DNA from: JBBRGK01 sp036741355
Lineage (GTDB): Bacteria > Chloroflexota > Dehalococcoidia > CAUJGQ01
DNA: 31,868 bases
Direction of reading: 5' to 3'
Assembly: GCA_036741355.1 (NCBI GenBank)
Contig: DAINSK010000041.1
Location: 1 to 31,868, forward strand
In this document: positions 23,874-31,418 of the stretch, in pieces
How positions within the stretch are numbered: the stretch's first letter is position 1
Layout: every line of letters begins with the position of its first letter
The notes under the pieces: generated by a model
What the model saw: the letters and a program-made list of their open reading frames with translations, nothing else
What the model was told of the DNA's origin: nothing
Databases searched by the model: none
Position numbers and translations under genes: made by a program

Positions 23874-25313
23874 TTAGCTTTGCCCCTCTGCAGACATGGC
23901 AACCGCTCGCCTGAGCGCCGCGATGATCTGCTGCGACAACGCTCGCCGCGGTTCCGCGAGCGCGCGGCGTCCGGCGATCATGCAGTTGGTCGATTCGAAG
24001 AGGGAATCAATGATCTTGAGCTTGTTGGCGACGATCGACTTGCCCGTTTCAGAGCCTTCGATCAGGACTTCCGCGTCCTCGGGCACGAACGCTTCGGAGG
24101 CGCCCGCGATCGGCATCACCCGATAGCGGCCGAAGTGGTGAGTTCGAGCGTAGTTGTCGGCGATGTTCGGATACTCTGAAGCGATGCGGATGCTCTTGCG
24201 ACCGCTACGCCGCCAGAAGTCGAGCGCCTCGCGGATCGTCGTCGCCGGCAGGCCTTCGTCGACAACGGCAGCGATGCCGTAGCCCGAGCGACCGAGGTCC
24301 ACTACTTCTTCTACGGGGCTATCGGGAAACGCGAGCAGGTGATCGCGCAGCACGTCACGGCCGGTCATTGCGAGGTCAAACTTGCCGAGCGCAACCTGGG
24401 CCGGCATGTCCTGCGGCCGAATCACTTTGACGTCGAGACCCGGAACGCCGGATTTCGGGCGTCGCACGTAGGTTTTTTCGGTATACCCGTCGAAGCGGAA
24501 TCCCGCCTCTTTGAGACTCTCGTAGGTATGTCGCTGCTGGTGGCCATCGGGCAGGGCCAGCCGAAGCACCGCGGCATCGCGTTGCCAGCCGTGCCACAGA
24601 GCCGCCTGCAGCGCGGAGCGGAGCCGCGGCAGATTAAGCCCGAAACCGTGCGTCGAGGACGGCGGTAGGCGCAGCAGCGGACCGAGGACAGCGCTAAGGT
24701 CTTGGTATGCCAGGCTACGGCGATTGGCGATTAACCACGCGCTACCGGTCAACAACGTCGCCATTGAAACGAGCCCGCGCTGTTCAACCGAAGCCGCAGA
24801 CGAAGCCTGGAGTACTGCGAGCTCTGCATCCTCGGGCGGGTAAGCATCGGCCGAACCAAACACCGCGGTCACGCGGGCTCGAGGTAGGCGCGCCGATAGC
24901 GCGAAGCTTTCAGCGATCGTGGGAAGGTCACTGACGATCCGAAGACCTATGTGTTCGGGCCACGTCTGCATCGGACCGAGACAGCGCGCGGTCTCCGGAT
25001 CGGTTGCCAGGTGGACCTCGACATTGCCGAACGGCAGCGGTCGTAGCATGACGATCTCGTCCTGCGGAAAGCGCAACCGCAGCTCCTCGATCGAGGCGAG
25101 CCCGCAGATGCCGATATCATAGTTGCCGAGCGCGATCTGAATCGGGATGTCCCGCTCACGGAAGACGCGAAGCGCCGCATCGCCTGCACACTCCAGCGTG
25201 AGCCGCAGTGAGCGCGAACCAGAAGCATACTCGAGGTTCGGCAGCCCCGCTTCGGCGAGCAATGCAGCCGCCGGTTCACGAAGATCGCCGGTCGGTAATG
25301 CGATTTTGGCCAT
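23874..25313 (-). CDS. hisG: Tandem-domain ATP phosphoribosyltransferase (HisG-HisG)
   Basis: HisG makes phosphoribosyl-ATP from ATP and PRPP, the first committed step of histidine synthesis. Short forms have about 210 residues and long forms about 290; this has 479 and consists of two HisG domains in tandem, at about 2-215 and 249-470. Pairs that align include IALPTGD/LALPDGH, GNYDIGICG/GKFDLAMTG, LRIVSDLPTIAESFA/IRIASEYPNIADNYA and PPEDAELA/VPEDAEVL. At the PRPP loop the C-terminal copy keeps SETGKS (421-426), while the N-terminal copy has ASSAAS (170-175) and has lost Thr-Gly. One half is probably catalytic, the other structural or regulatory. It lies three bases after hisZ. Confidence 0.88.
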   Translation of the reverse strand: MAKIALPTGDLREPAAALLAEAGLPNLEYASGSRSLRLTLECAGDAALRVFRERDIPIQIALGNYDIGICGLASIEELRLRFPQDEIVMLRPLPFGNVEVHLATDPETARCLGPMQTWPEHIGLRIVSDLPTIAESFALSARLPRARVTAVFGSADAYPPEDAELAVLQASSAASVEQRGLVSMATLLTGSAWLIANRRSLAYQDLSAVLGPLLRLPPSSTHGFGLNLPRLRSALQAALWHGWQRDAAVLRLALPDGHQQRHTYESLKEAGFRFDGYTEKTYVRRPKSGVPGLDVKVIRPQDMPAQVALGKFDLAMTGRDVLRDHLLAFPDSPVEEVVDLGRSGYGIAAVVDEGLPATTIREALDFWRRSGRKSIRIASEYPNIADNYARTHHFGRYRVMPIAGASEAFVPEDAEVLIEGSETGKSIVANKLKIIDSLFESTNCMIAGRRALAEPRRALSQQIIAALRRAVAMSAEGQS

Positions 25314-25316
25314 AGT

Positions 25317-26606
25317 CTATGACCTCCGCATTGCCGCGATCACCTGGTCGATTGAGTGTGCTTCGACGCGATTACCCCGCTCACGGTCGTCGAAGCGAAA
25401 GTGGGGTTGCCCGGCGCGGGCGTCCACAGTCAAGCACCAGCGGCAGGCCGGCTCCGCGTCAACCAACGCCGCTCGGAAGCCGGCATTTTGGAGTTGCTCG
25501 GCGACAACCAACGCCGTGGAGAGCGTCTTCGCGGACATATCCGCGGGCGTCACCTGGATAATTCCATGCGATGAATCAGCCGGCGGCTGCACCAACGGCA
25601 GAAGTGCATCCACGTGGAGTGCAAAGCCGCAAGCAGCGAGAGGTCCTCCATTGGCGTCGGTAATCAGTCGATCGTAACGTCCACCGCTCGCGAGCGTCAC
25701 ATCGCCGGAAACGAGCCGAAATACAGGGCCCGTATAGTACTCGAAGTCCCGGACCTCGGTCACGCTCACCGTTACGCGCGCGCCGAAGGCGGTCGCGGTG
25801 AGGGCGATCAGATCGAGCTCATCCAGCGGCACGGCCATTTCCGGAACGCCAGGCAGAAAGGCGCTTCGCAGGTTCGCGAGAAACGCGCTGCCACCTTCGC
25901 CGACGTCGGAAAGGAGGCGCAGGCCTGGGCCCAGGTCCGGAAGCCGTGCTTCCACGTCGGCGACGACGTTGCGGTCGCCGTCAAGCAGCCGGTCATACAG
26001 CTCGGCTTGCTCATCGGACGCAAAGCCTGCCCGCTCGAGCAACGCCCGGACAACACCGGAGTGTGAAAGGCTGATGGTGGCGTTTGTAACGCCGGCCGAC
26101 CGGACGATGTGCAGGGCCATGGCGATCTGCTCGAGATCGCCGTACGGCCAGCTCTCACCGATCAACTCCGCGCCGCACTGCCACACCTCGCGCGGTTCAT
26201 CACCCTGAGCAAACCGAAAAATATTGGTGACATACGCAAGTTTGGCAGGCGAGCTACGGAGTTGTTCACGAAATAGTCGCGCGACCGGAATGGTAGCGTC
26301 GGGCCGCAGTACGACACGCTCGCCCGTCCAGCCATCCCAATCGAGAAAAGAATAAACTCGACCTAATAAATGCGGTGAAAGCGTGCCGAAACTGGTGAAA
26401 AGATAGAGATGCTCGAGTGTCGGCGTCCGAATCTCTGAATAACCCCACGATTGACAAGCTTTACGAAACGTCTGCTCAATGCGCCGGAAACGAACCATTT
26501 CGTCCGGCAGCAGATCGCGCATGCCACGACACAATAAACTCTCCGCGGTCTCAATCATGAAGTTAGGACTCGCATAATCTCGTCCAACTATTCTATCGTC
26601 TGCCAT
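25317..26606 (-). CDS. hisZ: ATP phosphoribosyltransferase regulatory subunit HisZ
   Basis: A 429-residue paralogue of histidyl-tRNA synthetase that activates short-form HisG. The class II core is recognisable (GMRDLLPDEM, VLRPDATIPVAR, SGGRYDRL), but synthetase features are altered: motif 2 reads FRFAQGDEPRE instead of the RxE-type charging motif, and the HisA-like loop is DFEYYTGPVFRL. Position directly before hisG supports HisZ. Unusually long for HisZ, it has about 80 residues (348-429) resembling a decayed anticodon-binding domain. The ATG at 26606 has no clear ribosome site; ATG 26558 is an alternative. It begins 18 bases after birA. Confidence 0.88.
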   Translation of the reverse strand: MADDRIVGRDYASPNFMIETAESLLCRGMRDLLPDEMVRFRRIEQTFRKACQSWGYSEIRTPTLEHLYLFTSFGTLSPHLLGRVYSFLDWDGWTGERVVLRPDATIPVARLFREQLRSSPAKLAYVTNIFRFAQGDEPREVWQCGAELIGESWPYGDLEQIAMALHIVRSAGVTNATISLSHSGVVRALLERAGFASDEQAELYDRLLDGDRNVVADVEARLPDLGPGLRLLSDVGEGGSAFLANLRSAFLPGVPEMAVPLDELDLIALTATAFGARVTVSVTEVRDFEYYTGPVFRLVSGDVTLASGGRYDRLITDANGGPLAACGFALHVDALLPLVQPPADSSHGIIQVTPADMSAKTLSTALVVAEQLQNAGFRAALVDAEPACRWCLTVDARAGQPHFRFDDRERGNRVEAHSIDQVIAAMRRS

Positions 26607-26624
26607 TTTAGAGCGGCAACCGCG

Positions 26625-27392
26625 TCAGGTCCGGAGCGTCACTTCGCCGGCAGGAATCGAAACGATCGAGCCGTCGTCCCGGCGCAGCTTCAGCGTTCCT
26701 TCTTCGGTAACGTCTTCGACAACGCCGGAGTGAACATCCGCACCGCTCCGAACGTTGACGGATCGCCCGAGGGTGTTGAGCCGCGATTTCCACAGGTGGT
26801 GCACGGCGGCGCCTGATTCCACGGCAAGGCAATGTTGAGCCAATCGCGACAGGACCGCACCAAGCAGATCTTCCCGGCTAATTTTGCATCCCGCGCGGTT
26901 TGCAATGCTGGTCGCAATTCCCGCCAGTTCTGGCAAGCGACCCGGGTCGGAGTTGACGTTGATGCCGATACCCGCAAGACAGAACCGAGGCACATTGCCT
27001 TGCATTTCAGAATCAAGCAACACGCCGCAACACTTCAGGCCGTCGATCTGAACGTCGTTGGGCCATTTGATTTCCGCCCTGAGCTTGGTGACCTGTTCGA
27101 TCGCCTCAGCCACCGCCAGCGGGGTCAACATCGCCAGCCGTGAAAGCAAGGTCAGCGACGGGCGCAGTACAACGGTAAAGTACAGGTTGGTATCGGGCTC
27201 GGAAACCCAACTCCTTCCCAGCCGCCCGCGGCCGGATGTTTGCGCGCCTGCCAGAGCAACGGTGCCGTGGGGCGCTCCGTCCACCGCAAGCTGCCGAGCG
27301 ACATCCATCGTCGAGCTGACTTCGGCCTGGTAGTGGATGTCCCAGCCGGCCGCCGGCCCGGTCAGGGCATTCTTCACACGCGCGAGATTCAT
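26625..27392 (-). CDS. birA: Biotin-[acetyl-CoA-carboxylase] ligase
   Basis: A monofunctional (group I) biotin protein ligase that activates biotin with ATP and attaches it to carboxyl-carrier domains. Diagnostic segments are SSTMDVARQLA, SGRGRLGRSW (biotinyl-AMP loop), KWPNDV with the catalytic lysine, and AGIGINVN. A C-terminal SH3-like domain ends the protein. It lacks the N-terminal helix-turn-helix of E. coli BirA, so it should not act as a repressor. ATG 27392 (255 residues) is preferred; a TTG at 27425 would add 11 residues but falls next to the terminator's tail. It is the first full gene after the leader and precedes hisZ, an unusual partner. Confidence 0.92.
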   Translation of the reverse strand: MNLARVKNALTGPAAGWDIHYQAEVSSTMDVARQLAVDGAPHGTVALAGAQTSGRGRLGRSWVSEPDTNLYFTVVLRPSLTLLSRLAMLTPLAVAEAIEQVTKLRAEIKWPNDVQIDGLKCCGVLLDSEMQGNVPRFCLAGIGINVNSDPGRLPELAGIATSIANRAGCKISREDLLGAVLSRLAQHCLAVESGAAVHHLWKSRLNTLGRSVNVRSGADVHSGVVEDVTEEGTLKLRRDDGSIVSIPAGEVTLRT

Positions 27393-27420
27393 TGCCACGT
27401 CCGCCGACCCCGTTTTTCCG

Positions 27421-27456
27421 GACAAAGATTAAGGCCAGGGGCGGTTGCCCCTGGCC
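27421..27456 (-). terminator. Leader terminator (attenuator) upstream of birA-his
   Basis: A perfect 10-bp stem, GGCCAGGGGC/GCCCCTGGCC, with a four-base loop is followed on the minus strand by TTAATCTTTGTC. The U-rich tail is modest but on the correct strand only. It lies between the leader ORF and birA, 5' of the coding genes, as an attenuator should. Confidence 0.65.
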
Positions 27457-27548
27457 CATCGAGCGCGTTGCGAGGACCTCGGAACCCGACTGGAGCTATA
27501 CCGCAGCTACCCCGTGGGAGCTGCGATGCAAACGGACGGGCCCGAGGC
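27447..27548 (-). promoter_or_regulatory. Candidate antiterminator pairing
   Basis: The RNA segment GCCUCGGGCCCGUC (27548 to 27535), inside the leader ORF, can pair with GAUGGGCCAGGGGC (27460 to 27447), which contains the 5' arm of the terminator. Thirteen of 14 positions pair, two as G-U, with one G-A mismatch. The two structures are mutually exclusive. A strong hairpin, CGCAGCU/AGCUGCG (27502-27525), lies in the enclosed loop. Confidence 0.55.
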
Positions 27549-27570
27549 CCCTACAACTAAAACTATCCAT
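27496..27570 (-). CDS. Putative 24-residue leader peptide
   Basis: A short ORF with AAAGGAGGTGAT directly upstream, close to a full complement of the 16S rRNA 3' end, and eight bases from GGAGG to the ATG. An in-frame ATG at 27576 would add Met-Trp but sits too close. The peptide begins MDSFSCRGLG, has His at 15 and 19 and ends VAAV. Two His in 24 residues is only mild enrichment. Nothing about the peptide suggests a stable protein. Its place between promoter and terminator suggests that its translation controls attenuation of the birA-his operon. Confidence 0.6.
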   Translation of the reverse strand: MDSFSCRGLGPVRLHRSSHGVAAV

Positions 27571-27593
27571 CCACATCACCTCCTTTCAATGAC

Positions 27594-27626
27594 GCTAACG
27601 TTAGCAGCACCGTCGTACCTAGTCAA
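27594..27626 (-). promoter_or_regulatory. birA-his operon promoter with palindromic operator
   Basis: Minus-strand TTGACT (27621-27626), a 17-base spacer and TAACGT (27598-27603) form a strong promoter. The -35 box overlaps the murE stop codon. A perfect 12-bp palindrome, GCTAACGTTAGC (27594-27605), covers the -10 box and is a likely repressor site. The expected transcript starts near 27590, about 20 bases before the leader ATG. Confidence 0.65.
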
Positions 27627-29157
27627 CGGTTATGCCGGAGTCGCGCATACCACCGCTATTCAGGAGCTCACGCGCCACTGCAACCTCGTCCCATGGAACG
27701 CGGCCGGCCGCCGTTTCGATCGAGTGCTCGTGTCCTTTACCGGTCAGAAGCACCAGATCTCCTGTACGCGCAAGGTCGAAGGCGCGCGCGAGAGCTTCGC
27801 GTCGGTCGATGACGCACTCGAAATCTCTCCCCTCTTCCGCACCGTGCTCCACCATCGCACCGACGATCTGGTCGATGATCGCCTCGGGGTCCTCGCCTCG
27901 CGGGTCCTCGGTAGTGATGACGGTGTAGTCCGCGTCCCGTGCGGCGACCGCACCCATCCCCGTCCGCCGTTCGACGCCGCGCTCGCCCGCACAGCCAAAG
28001 ACCGCAATCAGCCGGCCCTTCACCAGCGGCCTCAGCGTGGCCAGAACCTTGGCAAACGATGCCGCGGTATGCGCGTAGTCCACGATAACCGTGAACGGCT
28101 GGCCGGCGTCCACGTGCTGCATTCTTCCCGGCACTCCGGTTGCGCGGGACAGCCCCGACGCTATCGTGCCCAACGGCAAATCCAGGCTGATGCCAACCGA
28201 AGCGGCAGCGAGCGCGTTGTAGACGTTGAAGCGGCCCGGGAGCGGCACAAATAGATCGATGCGCCCGCTCGGAGCCGCGAGCACCATCTGCGTTCCATTC
28301 GGGCGCTCGTCGAGGTCGACCGCCATTACGTCAGCGGCGCTGTCAATGCCAAAGTAGAGCTTTCGCGCGAGCGTTCGCGACGCCATATACGGCGTGTTCG
28401 GGTCATCAGCATTCAGCACGGCCGTCTTGACAACTCCCTTCGCTTTCGCAAAGTCGAGCATCTCAAACAACAACCCTTTTGCTGCACGATATCGCTCAAC
28501 CGACTCGTGGAAGTCAAGGTGGTCCGGAGACAGGTTGGTAAACACGGCGACGTCGTATTCACAGTGGTCCAGCTTATGCAGGGCAAGTCCGTGACTGGTC
28601 GATTCAAGCACCGCGTGCGTGACGCCCGCATCGAGCATTCGCCGCAGCAACGCCTGGACTTCCAGCGCCTCTGGTGTCGTTTGCCGCGATTCATTCGGCT
28701 CCCACTGGGAGCCAACCTTGTTCGCGACGGTCGAGAACAGGCCGGTTTGGAGGCCCGCAGCCTCCAGTACGGCACTTGTCAGATAGCTGGTACTCGTCTT
28801 GCCGTCGGTACCAGTGATGCCGATGGTGCACACACTCCCAGCGGCACGCCCGAACCATTCCGCGGCCAGCGCGGCCAGGGCCCGCCTTGCATCGGGTACG
28901 CGGATCAGCTTCCCCGAGGCGGCGGCTCCGCTGACGGCGTCCACAGGTGCGTCGTTGGCCACCACGGCGGCAACGGCTCCTTTGAGGATCGCTTCAGAGA
29001 CAAAACGGGCGCCGTCGACATGGAACCCGCCTATGGCGACGAACAGATTTCCCGGCTGCACCCGCCGGGAATCGTATGAGATACCCGTGACGTCAGCGCT
29101 CAATGGAACTGAAGCGTTGGCCGACTCTAATGCGGAGATGAGCTTCGACAGCCGCAC
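27619..29157 (-). CDS. murE: UDP-N-acetylmuramoyl-tripeptide synthetase, probably meso-DAP-adding
   Basis: A 512-residue Mur ligase adding the third amino acid of the peptidoglycan stem peptide. The three Mur domains are intact: N-terminal UDP-binding part, ATP domain with GTDGKTS at 116-122 and carbamylated-lysine candidate Lys227, and C-terminal domain with TEDPRGEDP at 416-424. The Arg after Asp-Pro is the feature that selects meso-diaminopimelate, and dapF/dapL in the same window make that amino acid. The start is GTG with AGAAGG eight bases upstream. No other division or wall genes flank it. Its promoter is unclear: TTGACC at 29201-29206 lacks a well-spaced -10 box. Confidence 0.94.
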   Translation of the reverse strand: MRLSKLISALESANASVPLSADVTGISYDSRRVQPGNLFVAIGGFHVDGARFVSEAILKGAVAAVVANDAPVDAVSGAAASGKLIRVPDARRALAALAAEWFGRAAGSVCTIGITGTDGKTSTSYLTSAVLEAAGLQTGLFSTVANKVGSQWEPNESRQTTPEALEVQALLRRMLDAGVTHAVLESTSHGLALHKLDHCEYDVAVFTNLSPDHLDFHESVERYRAAKGLLFEMLDFAKAKGVVKTAVLNADDPNTPYMASRTLARKLYFGIDSAADVMAVDLDERPNGTQMVLAAPSGRIDLFVPLPGRFNVYNALAAASVGISLDLPLGTIASGLSRATGVPGRMQHVDAGQPFTVIVDYAHTAASFAKVLATLRPLVKGRLIAVFGCAGERGVERRTGMGAVAARDADYTVITTEDPRGEDPEAIIDQIVGAMVEHGAEEGRDFECVIDRREALARAFDLARTGDLVLLTGKGHEHSIETAAGRVPWDEVAVARELLNSGGMRDSGITVD

Positions 29158-29271
29158 ATCAAGACCTTCTCACGGTAGGCAAACGATCGAATAAGGTTCC
29201 GGTCAAGCGTACCGCATGACCGCTGGGCTGCGGTGCGGCCACGGCCGCCGGCAAAATGGGTGAGGCTTCTG

Positions 29272-29300
29272 GCGACAAGCAGCGCCAAAACGGTTACGAT
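29272..29300 (+). promoter_or_regulatory. Possible promoter of the CAP-domain gene
   Basis: GCGACA (29272-29277), a 17-base spacer and TACGAT (29295-29300) lie about 50 bases before the TTG start. The -35 box matches four of six positions. This is the best spaced pair in the murE/CAP divergent gap. Confidence 0.35.
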
Positions 29301-29350
29301 GCTCCGAGTGAAGGCACATCGCTTGCCGGCTCATTATCAGGGAGACACTC

Positions 29351-30214
29351 TTGGCGACATTTGCATCGGTGCGAGCACGACGAGCCCCGGTCTTTGCTTT
29401 ATTAATCTTCGTCACCTGCCTCGCACCAATTCTTCCGCATTTCGTCCAACCAAGCGTTGCCCTCGCCGTCGCAAACTGTTCGGGACCGCGAACTGACCTG
29501 ACACCCGACGGCGAAGAAAAGGCGATGCTGCAACTGATCAACGACTACCGCTCGCAGTTCGGCCTTGCGCAACTATCGGTTTCGCCGGCCCTGACCGCAG
29601 CCGCGGCTTGGAAGAGCAACGACCTCGGCGCAAACGAGTACTTTGCCCACGATGACGGATTCCGCACCTGGACCCAGCGTCTGATCGATTGCGGGTACGC
29701 CGGAACGCCCGGCGTCGCGGAGAACCTTGCCGCGGGTTTTGCCGACGCAGCCGCCACCTTCGACCAGTGGCGAACATCCTCATTGCATAGCGCCAATCTG
29801 CTGGACAGCAGCATGCGCGCTGTCGGCGTGGCGCGTGCACGCGTCCCTGGCTCGCCTTTCGGATGGTATTGGACGTCTGAATTCGGCAGCGTATTGGACG
29901 CCTCGCCTCCGACGCCGCCTGCCGCAGTCCCCGTGCCCGCTGCTGCTACCGCCTCTACCCCTGCATCGGCGCCGCTCCCCGCTGCCGCCTCTTTGTTCGC
30001 AGGTGTTACGGCCTTTGTGACGGGCACAGGTGGGAACGATTGTCTCAAGGTACACGACGGCCCGTCGTTATCGGCGGGACTCGTGGCATGTCTGCCTGAC
30101 GGGTCGGCGATGGTCGTGACCGGAGGACCCGTAATCGCGGACGGCTACACCTGGTGGCGTCTCGGCGACCTTGGCTGGGCAGTCGGCGCCTACCTGATTG
30201 CATGGAATCCGTAA
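29351..30214 (+). CDS. Secreted CAP/SCP-domain protein with C-terminal SH3-like domain
   Basis: A 287-residue exported protein. A long signal peptide runs to about residue 41. The CAP domain (about 55-182) begins with MLQLINDYRSQFGLAQL and keeps the cavity residues His100 (FAHDDG), Glu124 (AEN) and His146 (SSLHSANLL). A Pro/Ala-rich linker (184-213) leads to an SH3-like module (216-287) with WWRLGDLGWAVGAYL. Bacterial CAP proteins are extracellular; some bind lipids or act on walls, and the SH3-like part suggests wall attachment. Function is otherwise unknown. The TTG start is supported by GGGAG upstream. It diverges from murE and converges on rnpB. Confidence 0.85.
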   Translation: MATFASVRARRAPVFALLIFVTCLAPILPHFVQPSVALAVANCSGPRTDLTPDGEEKAMLQLINDYRSQFGLAQLSVSPALTAAAAWKSNDLGANEYFAHDDGFRTWTQRLIDCGYAGTPGVAENLAAGFADAAATFDQWRTSSLHSANLLDSSMRAVGVARARVPGSPFGWYWTSEFGSVLDASPPTPPAAVPVPAAATASTPASAPLPAAASLFAGVTAFVTGTGGNDCLKVHDGPSLSAGLVACLPDGSAMVVTGGPVIADGYTWWRLGDLGWAVGAYLIAWNP

Positions 30215-30312
30215 ACGACGGCCCGGTCGACGCGACTGCGCCGCTCATCCTGGCGGTTTACTGCGTCAAAAGGCGTAGGAGAAGAGAGATACCGGTTCCA
30301 AAAACCGCGGAT

Positions 30313-30738
30313 GGTGCTCAGCGCGGCCTGTAAGCCGGGTTCTGTCTGCTCGGCAAAGCCGAGGAGGCGGCCATCTATCTAGCCCGTGCGTCGCCGCACG
30401 GATCGCGGCGCCGGCCGCAAAACGACCCAACGCCGATAGCGACATACCCGGGGGCTGGCCGGGCGACCTATTCCCGGCCCCGCGCTGTGCGAGGGGACCA
30501 GGCTTGCGCCCCCTGTTTGTCTTGCTCCGAATGTGGTTTGCCCGGCCGGCGCGTTACCGCGCCGCCGGTGGGCTCTTACCCCACCATTTCACCCTTACCG
30601 GCCCGAAGTCCGGCGGTATGTTTCTGCTGCACTTTCCGTCGGGTTTCCCCGCCCGGGTGTTACCCGGCATCCTCGCCCGGAGGAGCCCGGACTTTCCTCT
30701 CCACTTGCGTGAAGCGGCCGCCCGGCCGCCTGAGCACC
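30313..30738 (-). ncRNA. rnpB: RNase P RNA, bacterial type A
   Basis: This is the catalytic RNA that removes 5' leaders from pre-tRNA. On the minus strand the 5' end GGTGCTCAG pairs with the 3' end CTGAGCACC to form helix P1. The universally conserved P4 strands are present: GAGGAAAGTCCGGGCTC near the 5' end and ACAGAACCCGGCTTAC near the 3' end. The length of about 426 nt is slightly above the 350-400 usual for type A. Open frames across this region are not genes. A perfect TATAAT fixes the 5' end. Beyond the 3' end the strand has CCGCGG then five T's, a possible termination site. Confidence 0.95.
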
Positions 30739-30745
30739 ACCTGTA

Positions 30746-30751
30746 ATTATA
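30746..30751 (-). promoter_or_regulatory. -10 box of the rnpB promoter
   Basis: A perfect TATAAT lies seven bases before the first base of helix P1. No good -35 box is found at 16-18 bases. Confidence 0.65.
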
Positions 30752-30801
30752 CGGGATGCACCTTTTGTGTGCGTGAGAGCGAGTGCTCAAACCCGATGGC
30801 C

Positions 30802-30830
30802 TTGACGCCGAAGTAGCGGGGCCGTATGAC
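30802..30830 (+). promoter_or_regulatory. comEA promoter
   Basis: TTGACG (30802-30807), a 17-base spacer and TATGAC (30825-30830) make a good housekeeping promoter. The expected start near 30838 leaves about 20 bases with AAGGA before GTG 30858, which rules against the longer open frame beginning at 30783. Confidence 0.6.
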
Positions 30831-30857
30831 CGTCTGGACATTGGCAAGGAACTCGGC

Positions 30858-31418
30858 GTGGAGTCGTCGCGCAAGATGCCGACCTTTAACCGGCGCTGGA
30901 TAGTAATTCTGGTAGTGGTAGCCGTCGTTGCCGGCGGCGTGGCCTGGATGCTATTCCCGTCCGCGAACCATGGCCCCCTACACGTCCTCCTGGTGGACTC
31001 GCCACCTCCTACACCCGCCCCATCGGTGGCATACATCACCGGAGCCATCGAGCAACCGGGCGTCTATCCGCTGAAGAGGGGTGAGCGACTTTCTGACCTC
31101 GTTTACGAGGCCGGAGGGCTCACCACCGACGCGGACGTTCGCCGGCTCAACCTTGCCGCGCGCGTCGCCGACGGTGAGCACATCGACGTACCGGCGCTGG
31201 CGACAGCGCCCGAATCGGCGCCCAAGGTTCGTATGAATCATGCCAGCCGGGCAGAACTGCTATCGCTACCGGGACTGAGCCTTCAACAAGCAACCGCCAT
31301 CCAGGAGTCGGTCCGCAAAACAGGACCACTCACCTCTGCCGACGATCTGATACAACGCGGACTCTGTACTATCACCCAGGCTTCTCGGTTCGCAGCAATG
31401 GTGGACTGGTCGCCATGA
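30858..31418 (+). CDS. comEA: Competence protein ComEA
   Basis: A membrane-anchored DNA receptor for transformation. Residues 14-32 form one membrane helix, followed by a short linker. An SLBB domain (about 58-112, ITGAIEQPGVYPLKRGERLSDLV) leads to a helix-hairpin-helix DNA-binding domain (about 126-175, NHASRAELLSLPGLSLQQA). The order membrane helix, SLBB, HhH is that of Gram-positive-type ComEA. GTG 30858 is chosen for its AAGGA seven bases away and the promoter position; ATG 30876 is a fallback. The stop overlaps the comEC start as ATGA. Confidence 0.9.
   Translation: MESSRKMPTFNRRWIVILVVVAVVAGGVAWMLFPSANHGPLHVLLVDSPPPTPAPSVAYITGAIEQPGVYPLKRGERLSDLVYEAGGLTTDADVRRLNLAARVADGEHIDVPALATAPESAPKVRMNHASRAELLSLPGLSLQQATAIQESVRKTGPLTSADDLIQRGLCTITQASRFAAMVDWSP

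Noticed and set aside
25317..26606. Histidyl-tRNA synthetase (hisS)
   Set aside because: Motif 2 and the histidine-specific loop are altered, and the gene directly precedes hisG; HisZ fits better.
27421..27590. T-box riboswitch upstream of birA-his
   Set aside because: The leader is short, begins with a translated ORF, and lacks the T-box core sequence AGGGTGGNACCGCG before the terminator.
30783..30857. Longer ComEA N-terminus from GTG 30783
   Set aside because: A well-spaced promoter lies inside this stretch and the GTG at 30858 has its own ribosome site.
30487..31048. Open frames across the RNase P RNA on both strands
   Set aside because: The region has the conserved P1 and P4 helices of rnpB; the frames are rich in Pro, Arg and Gly and have no protein homology I recognise.
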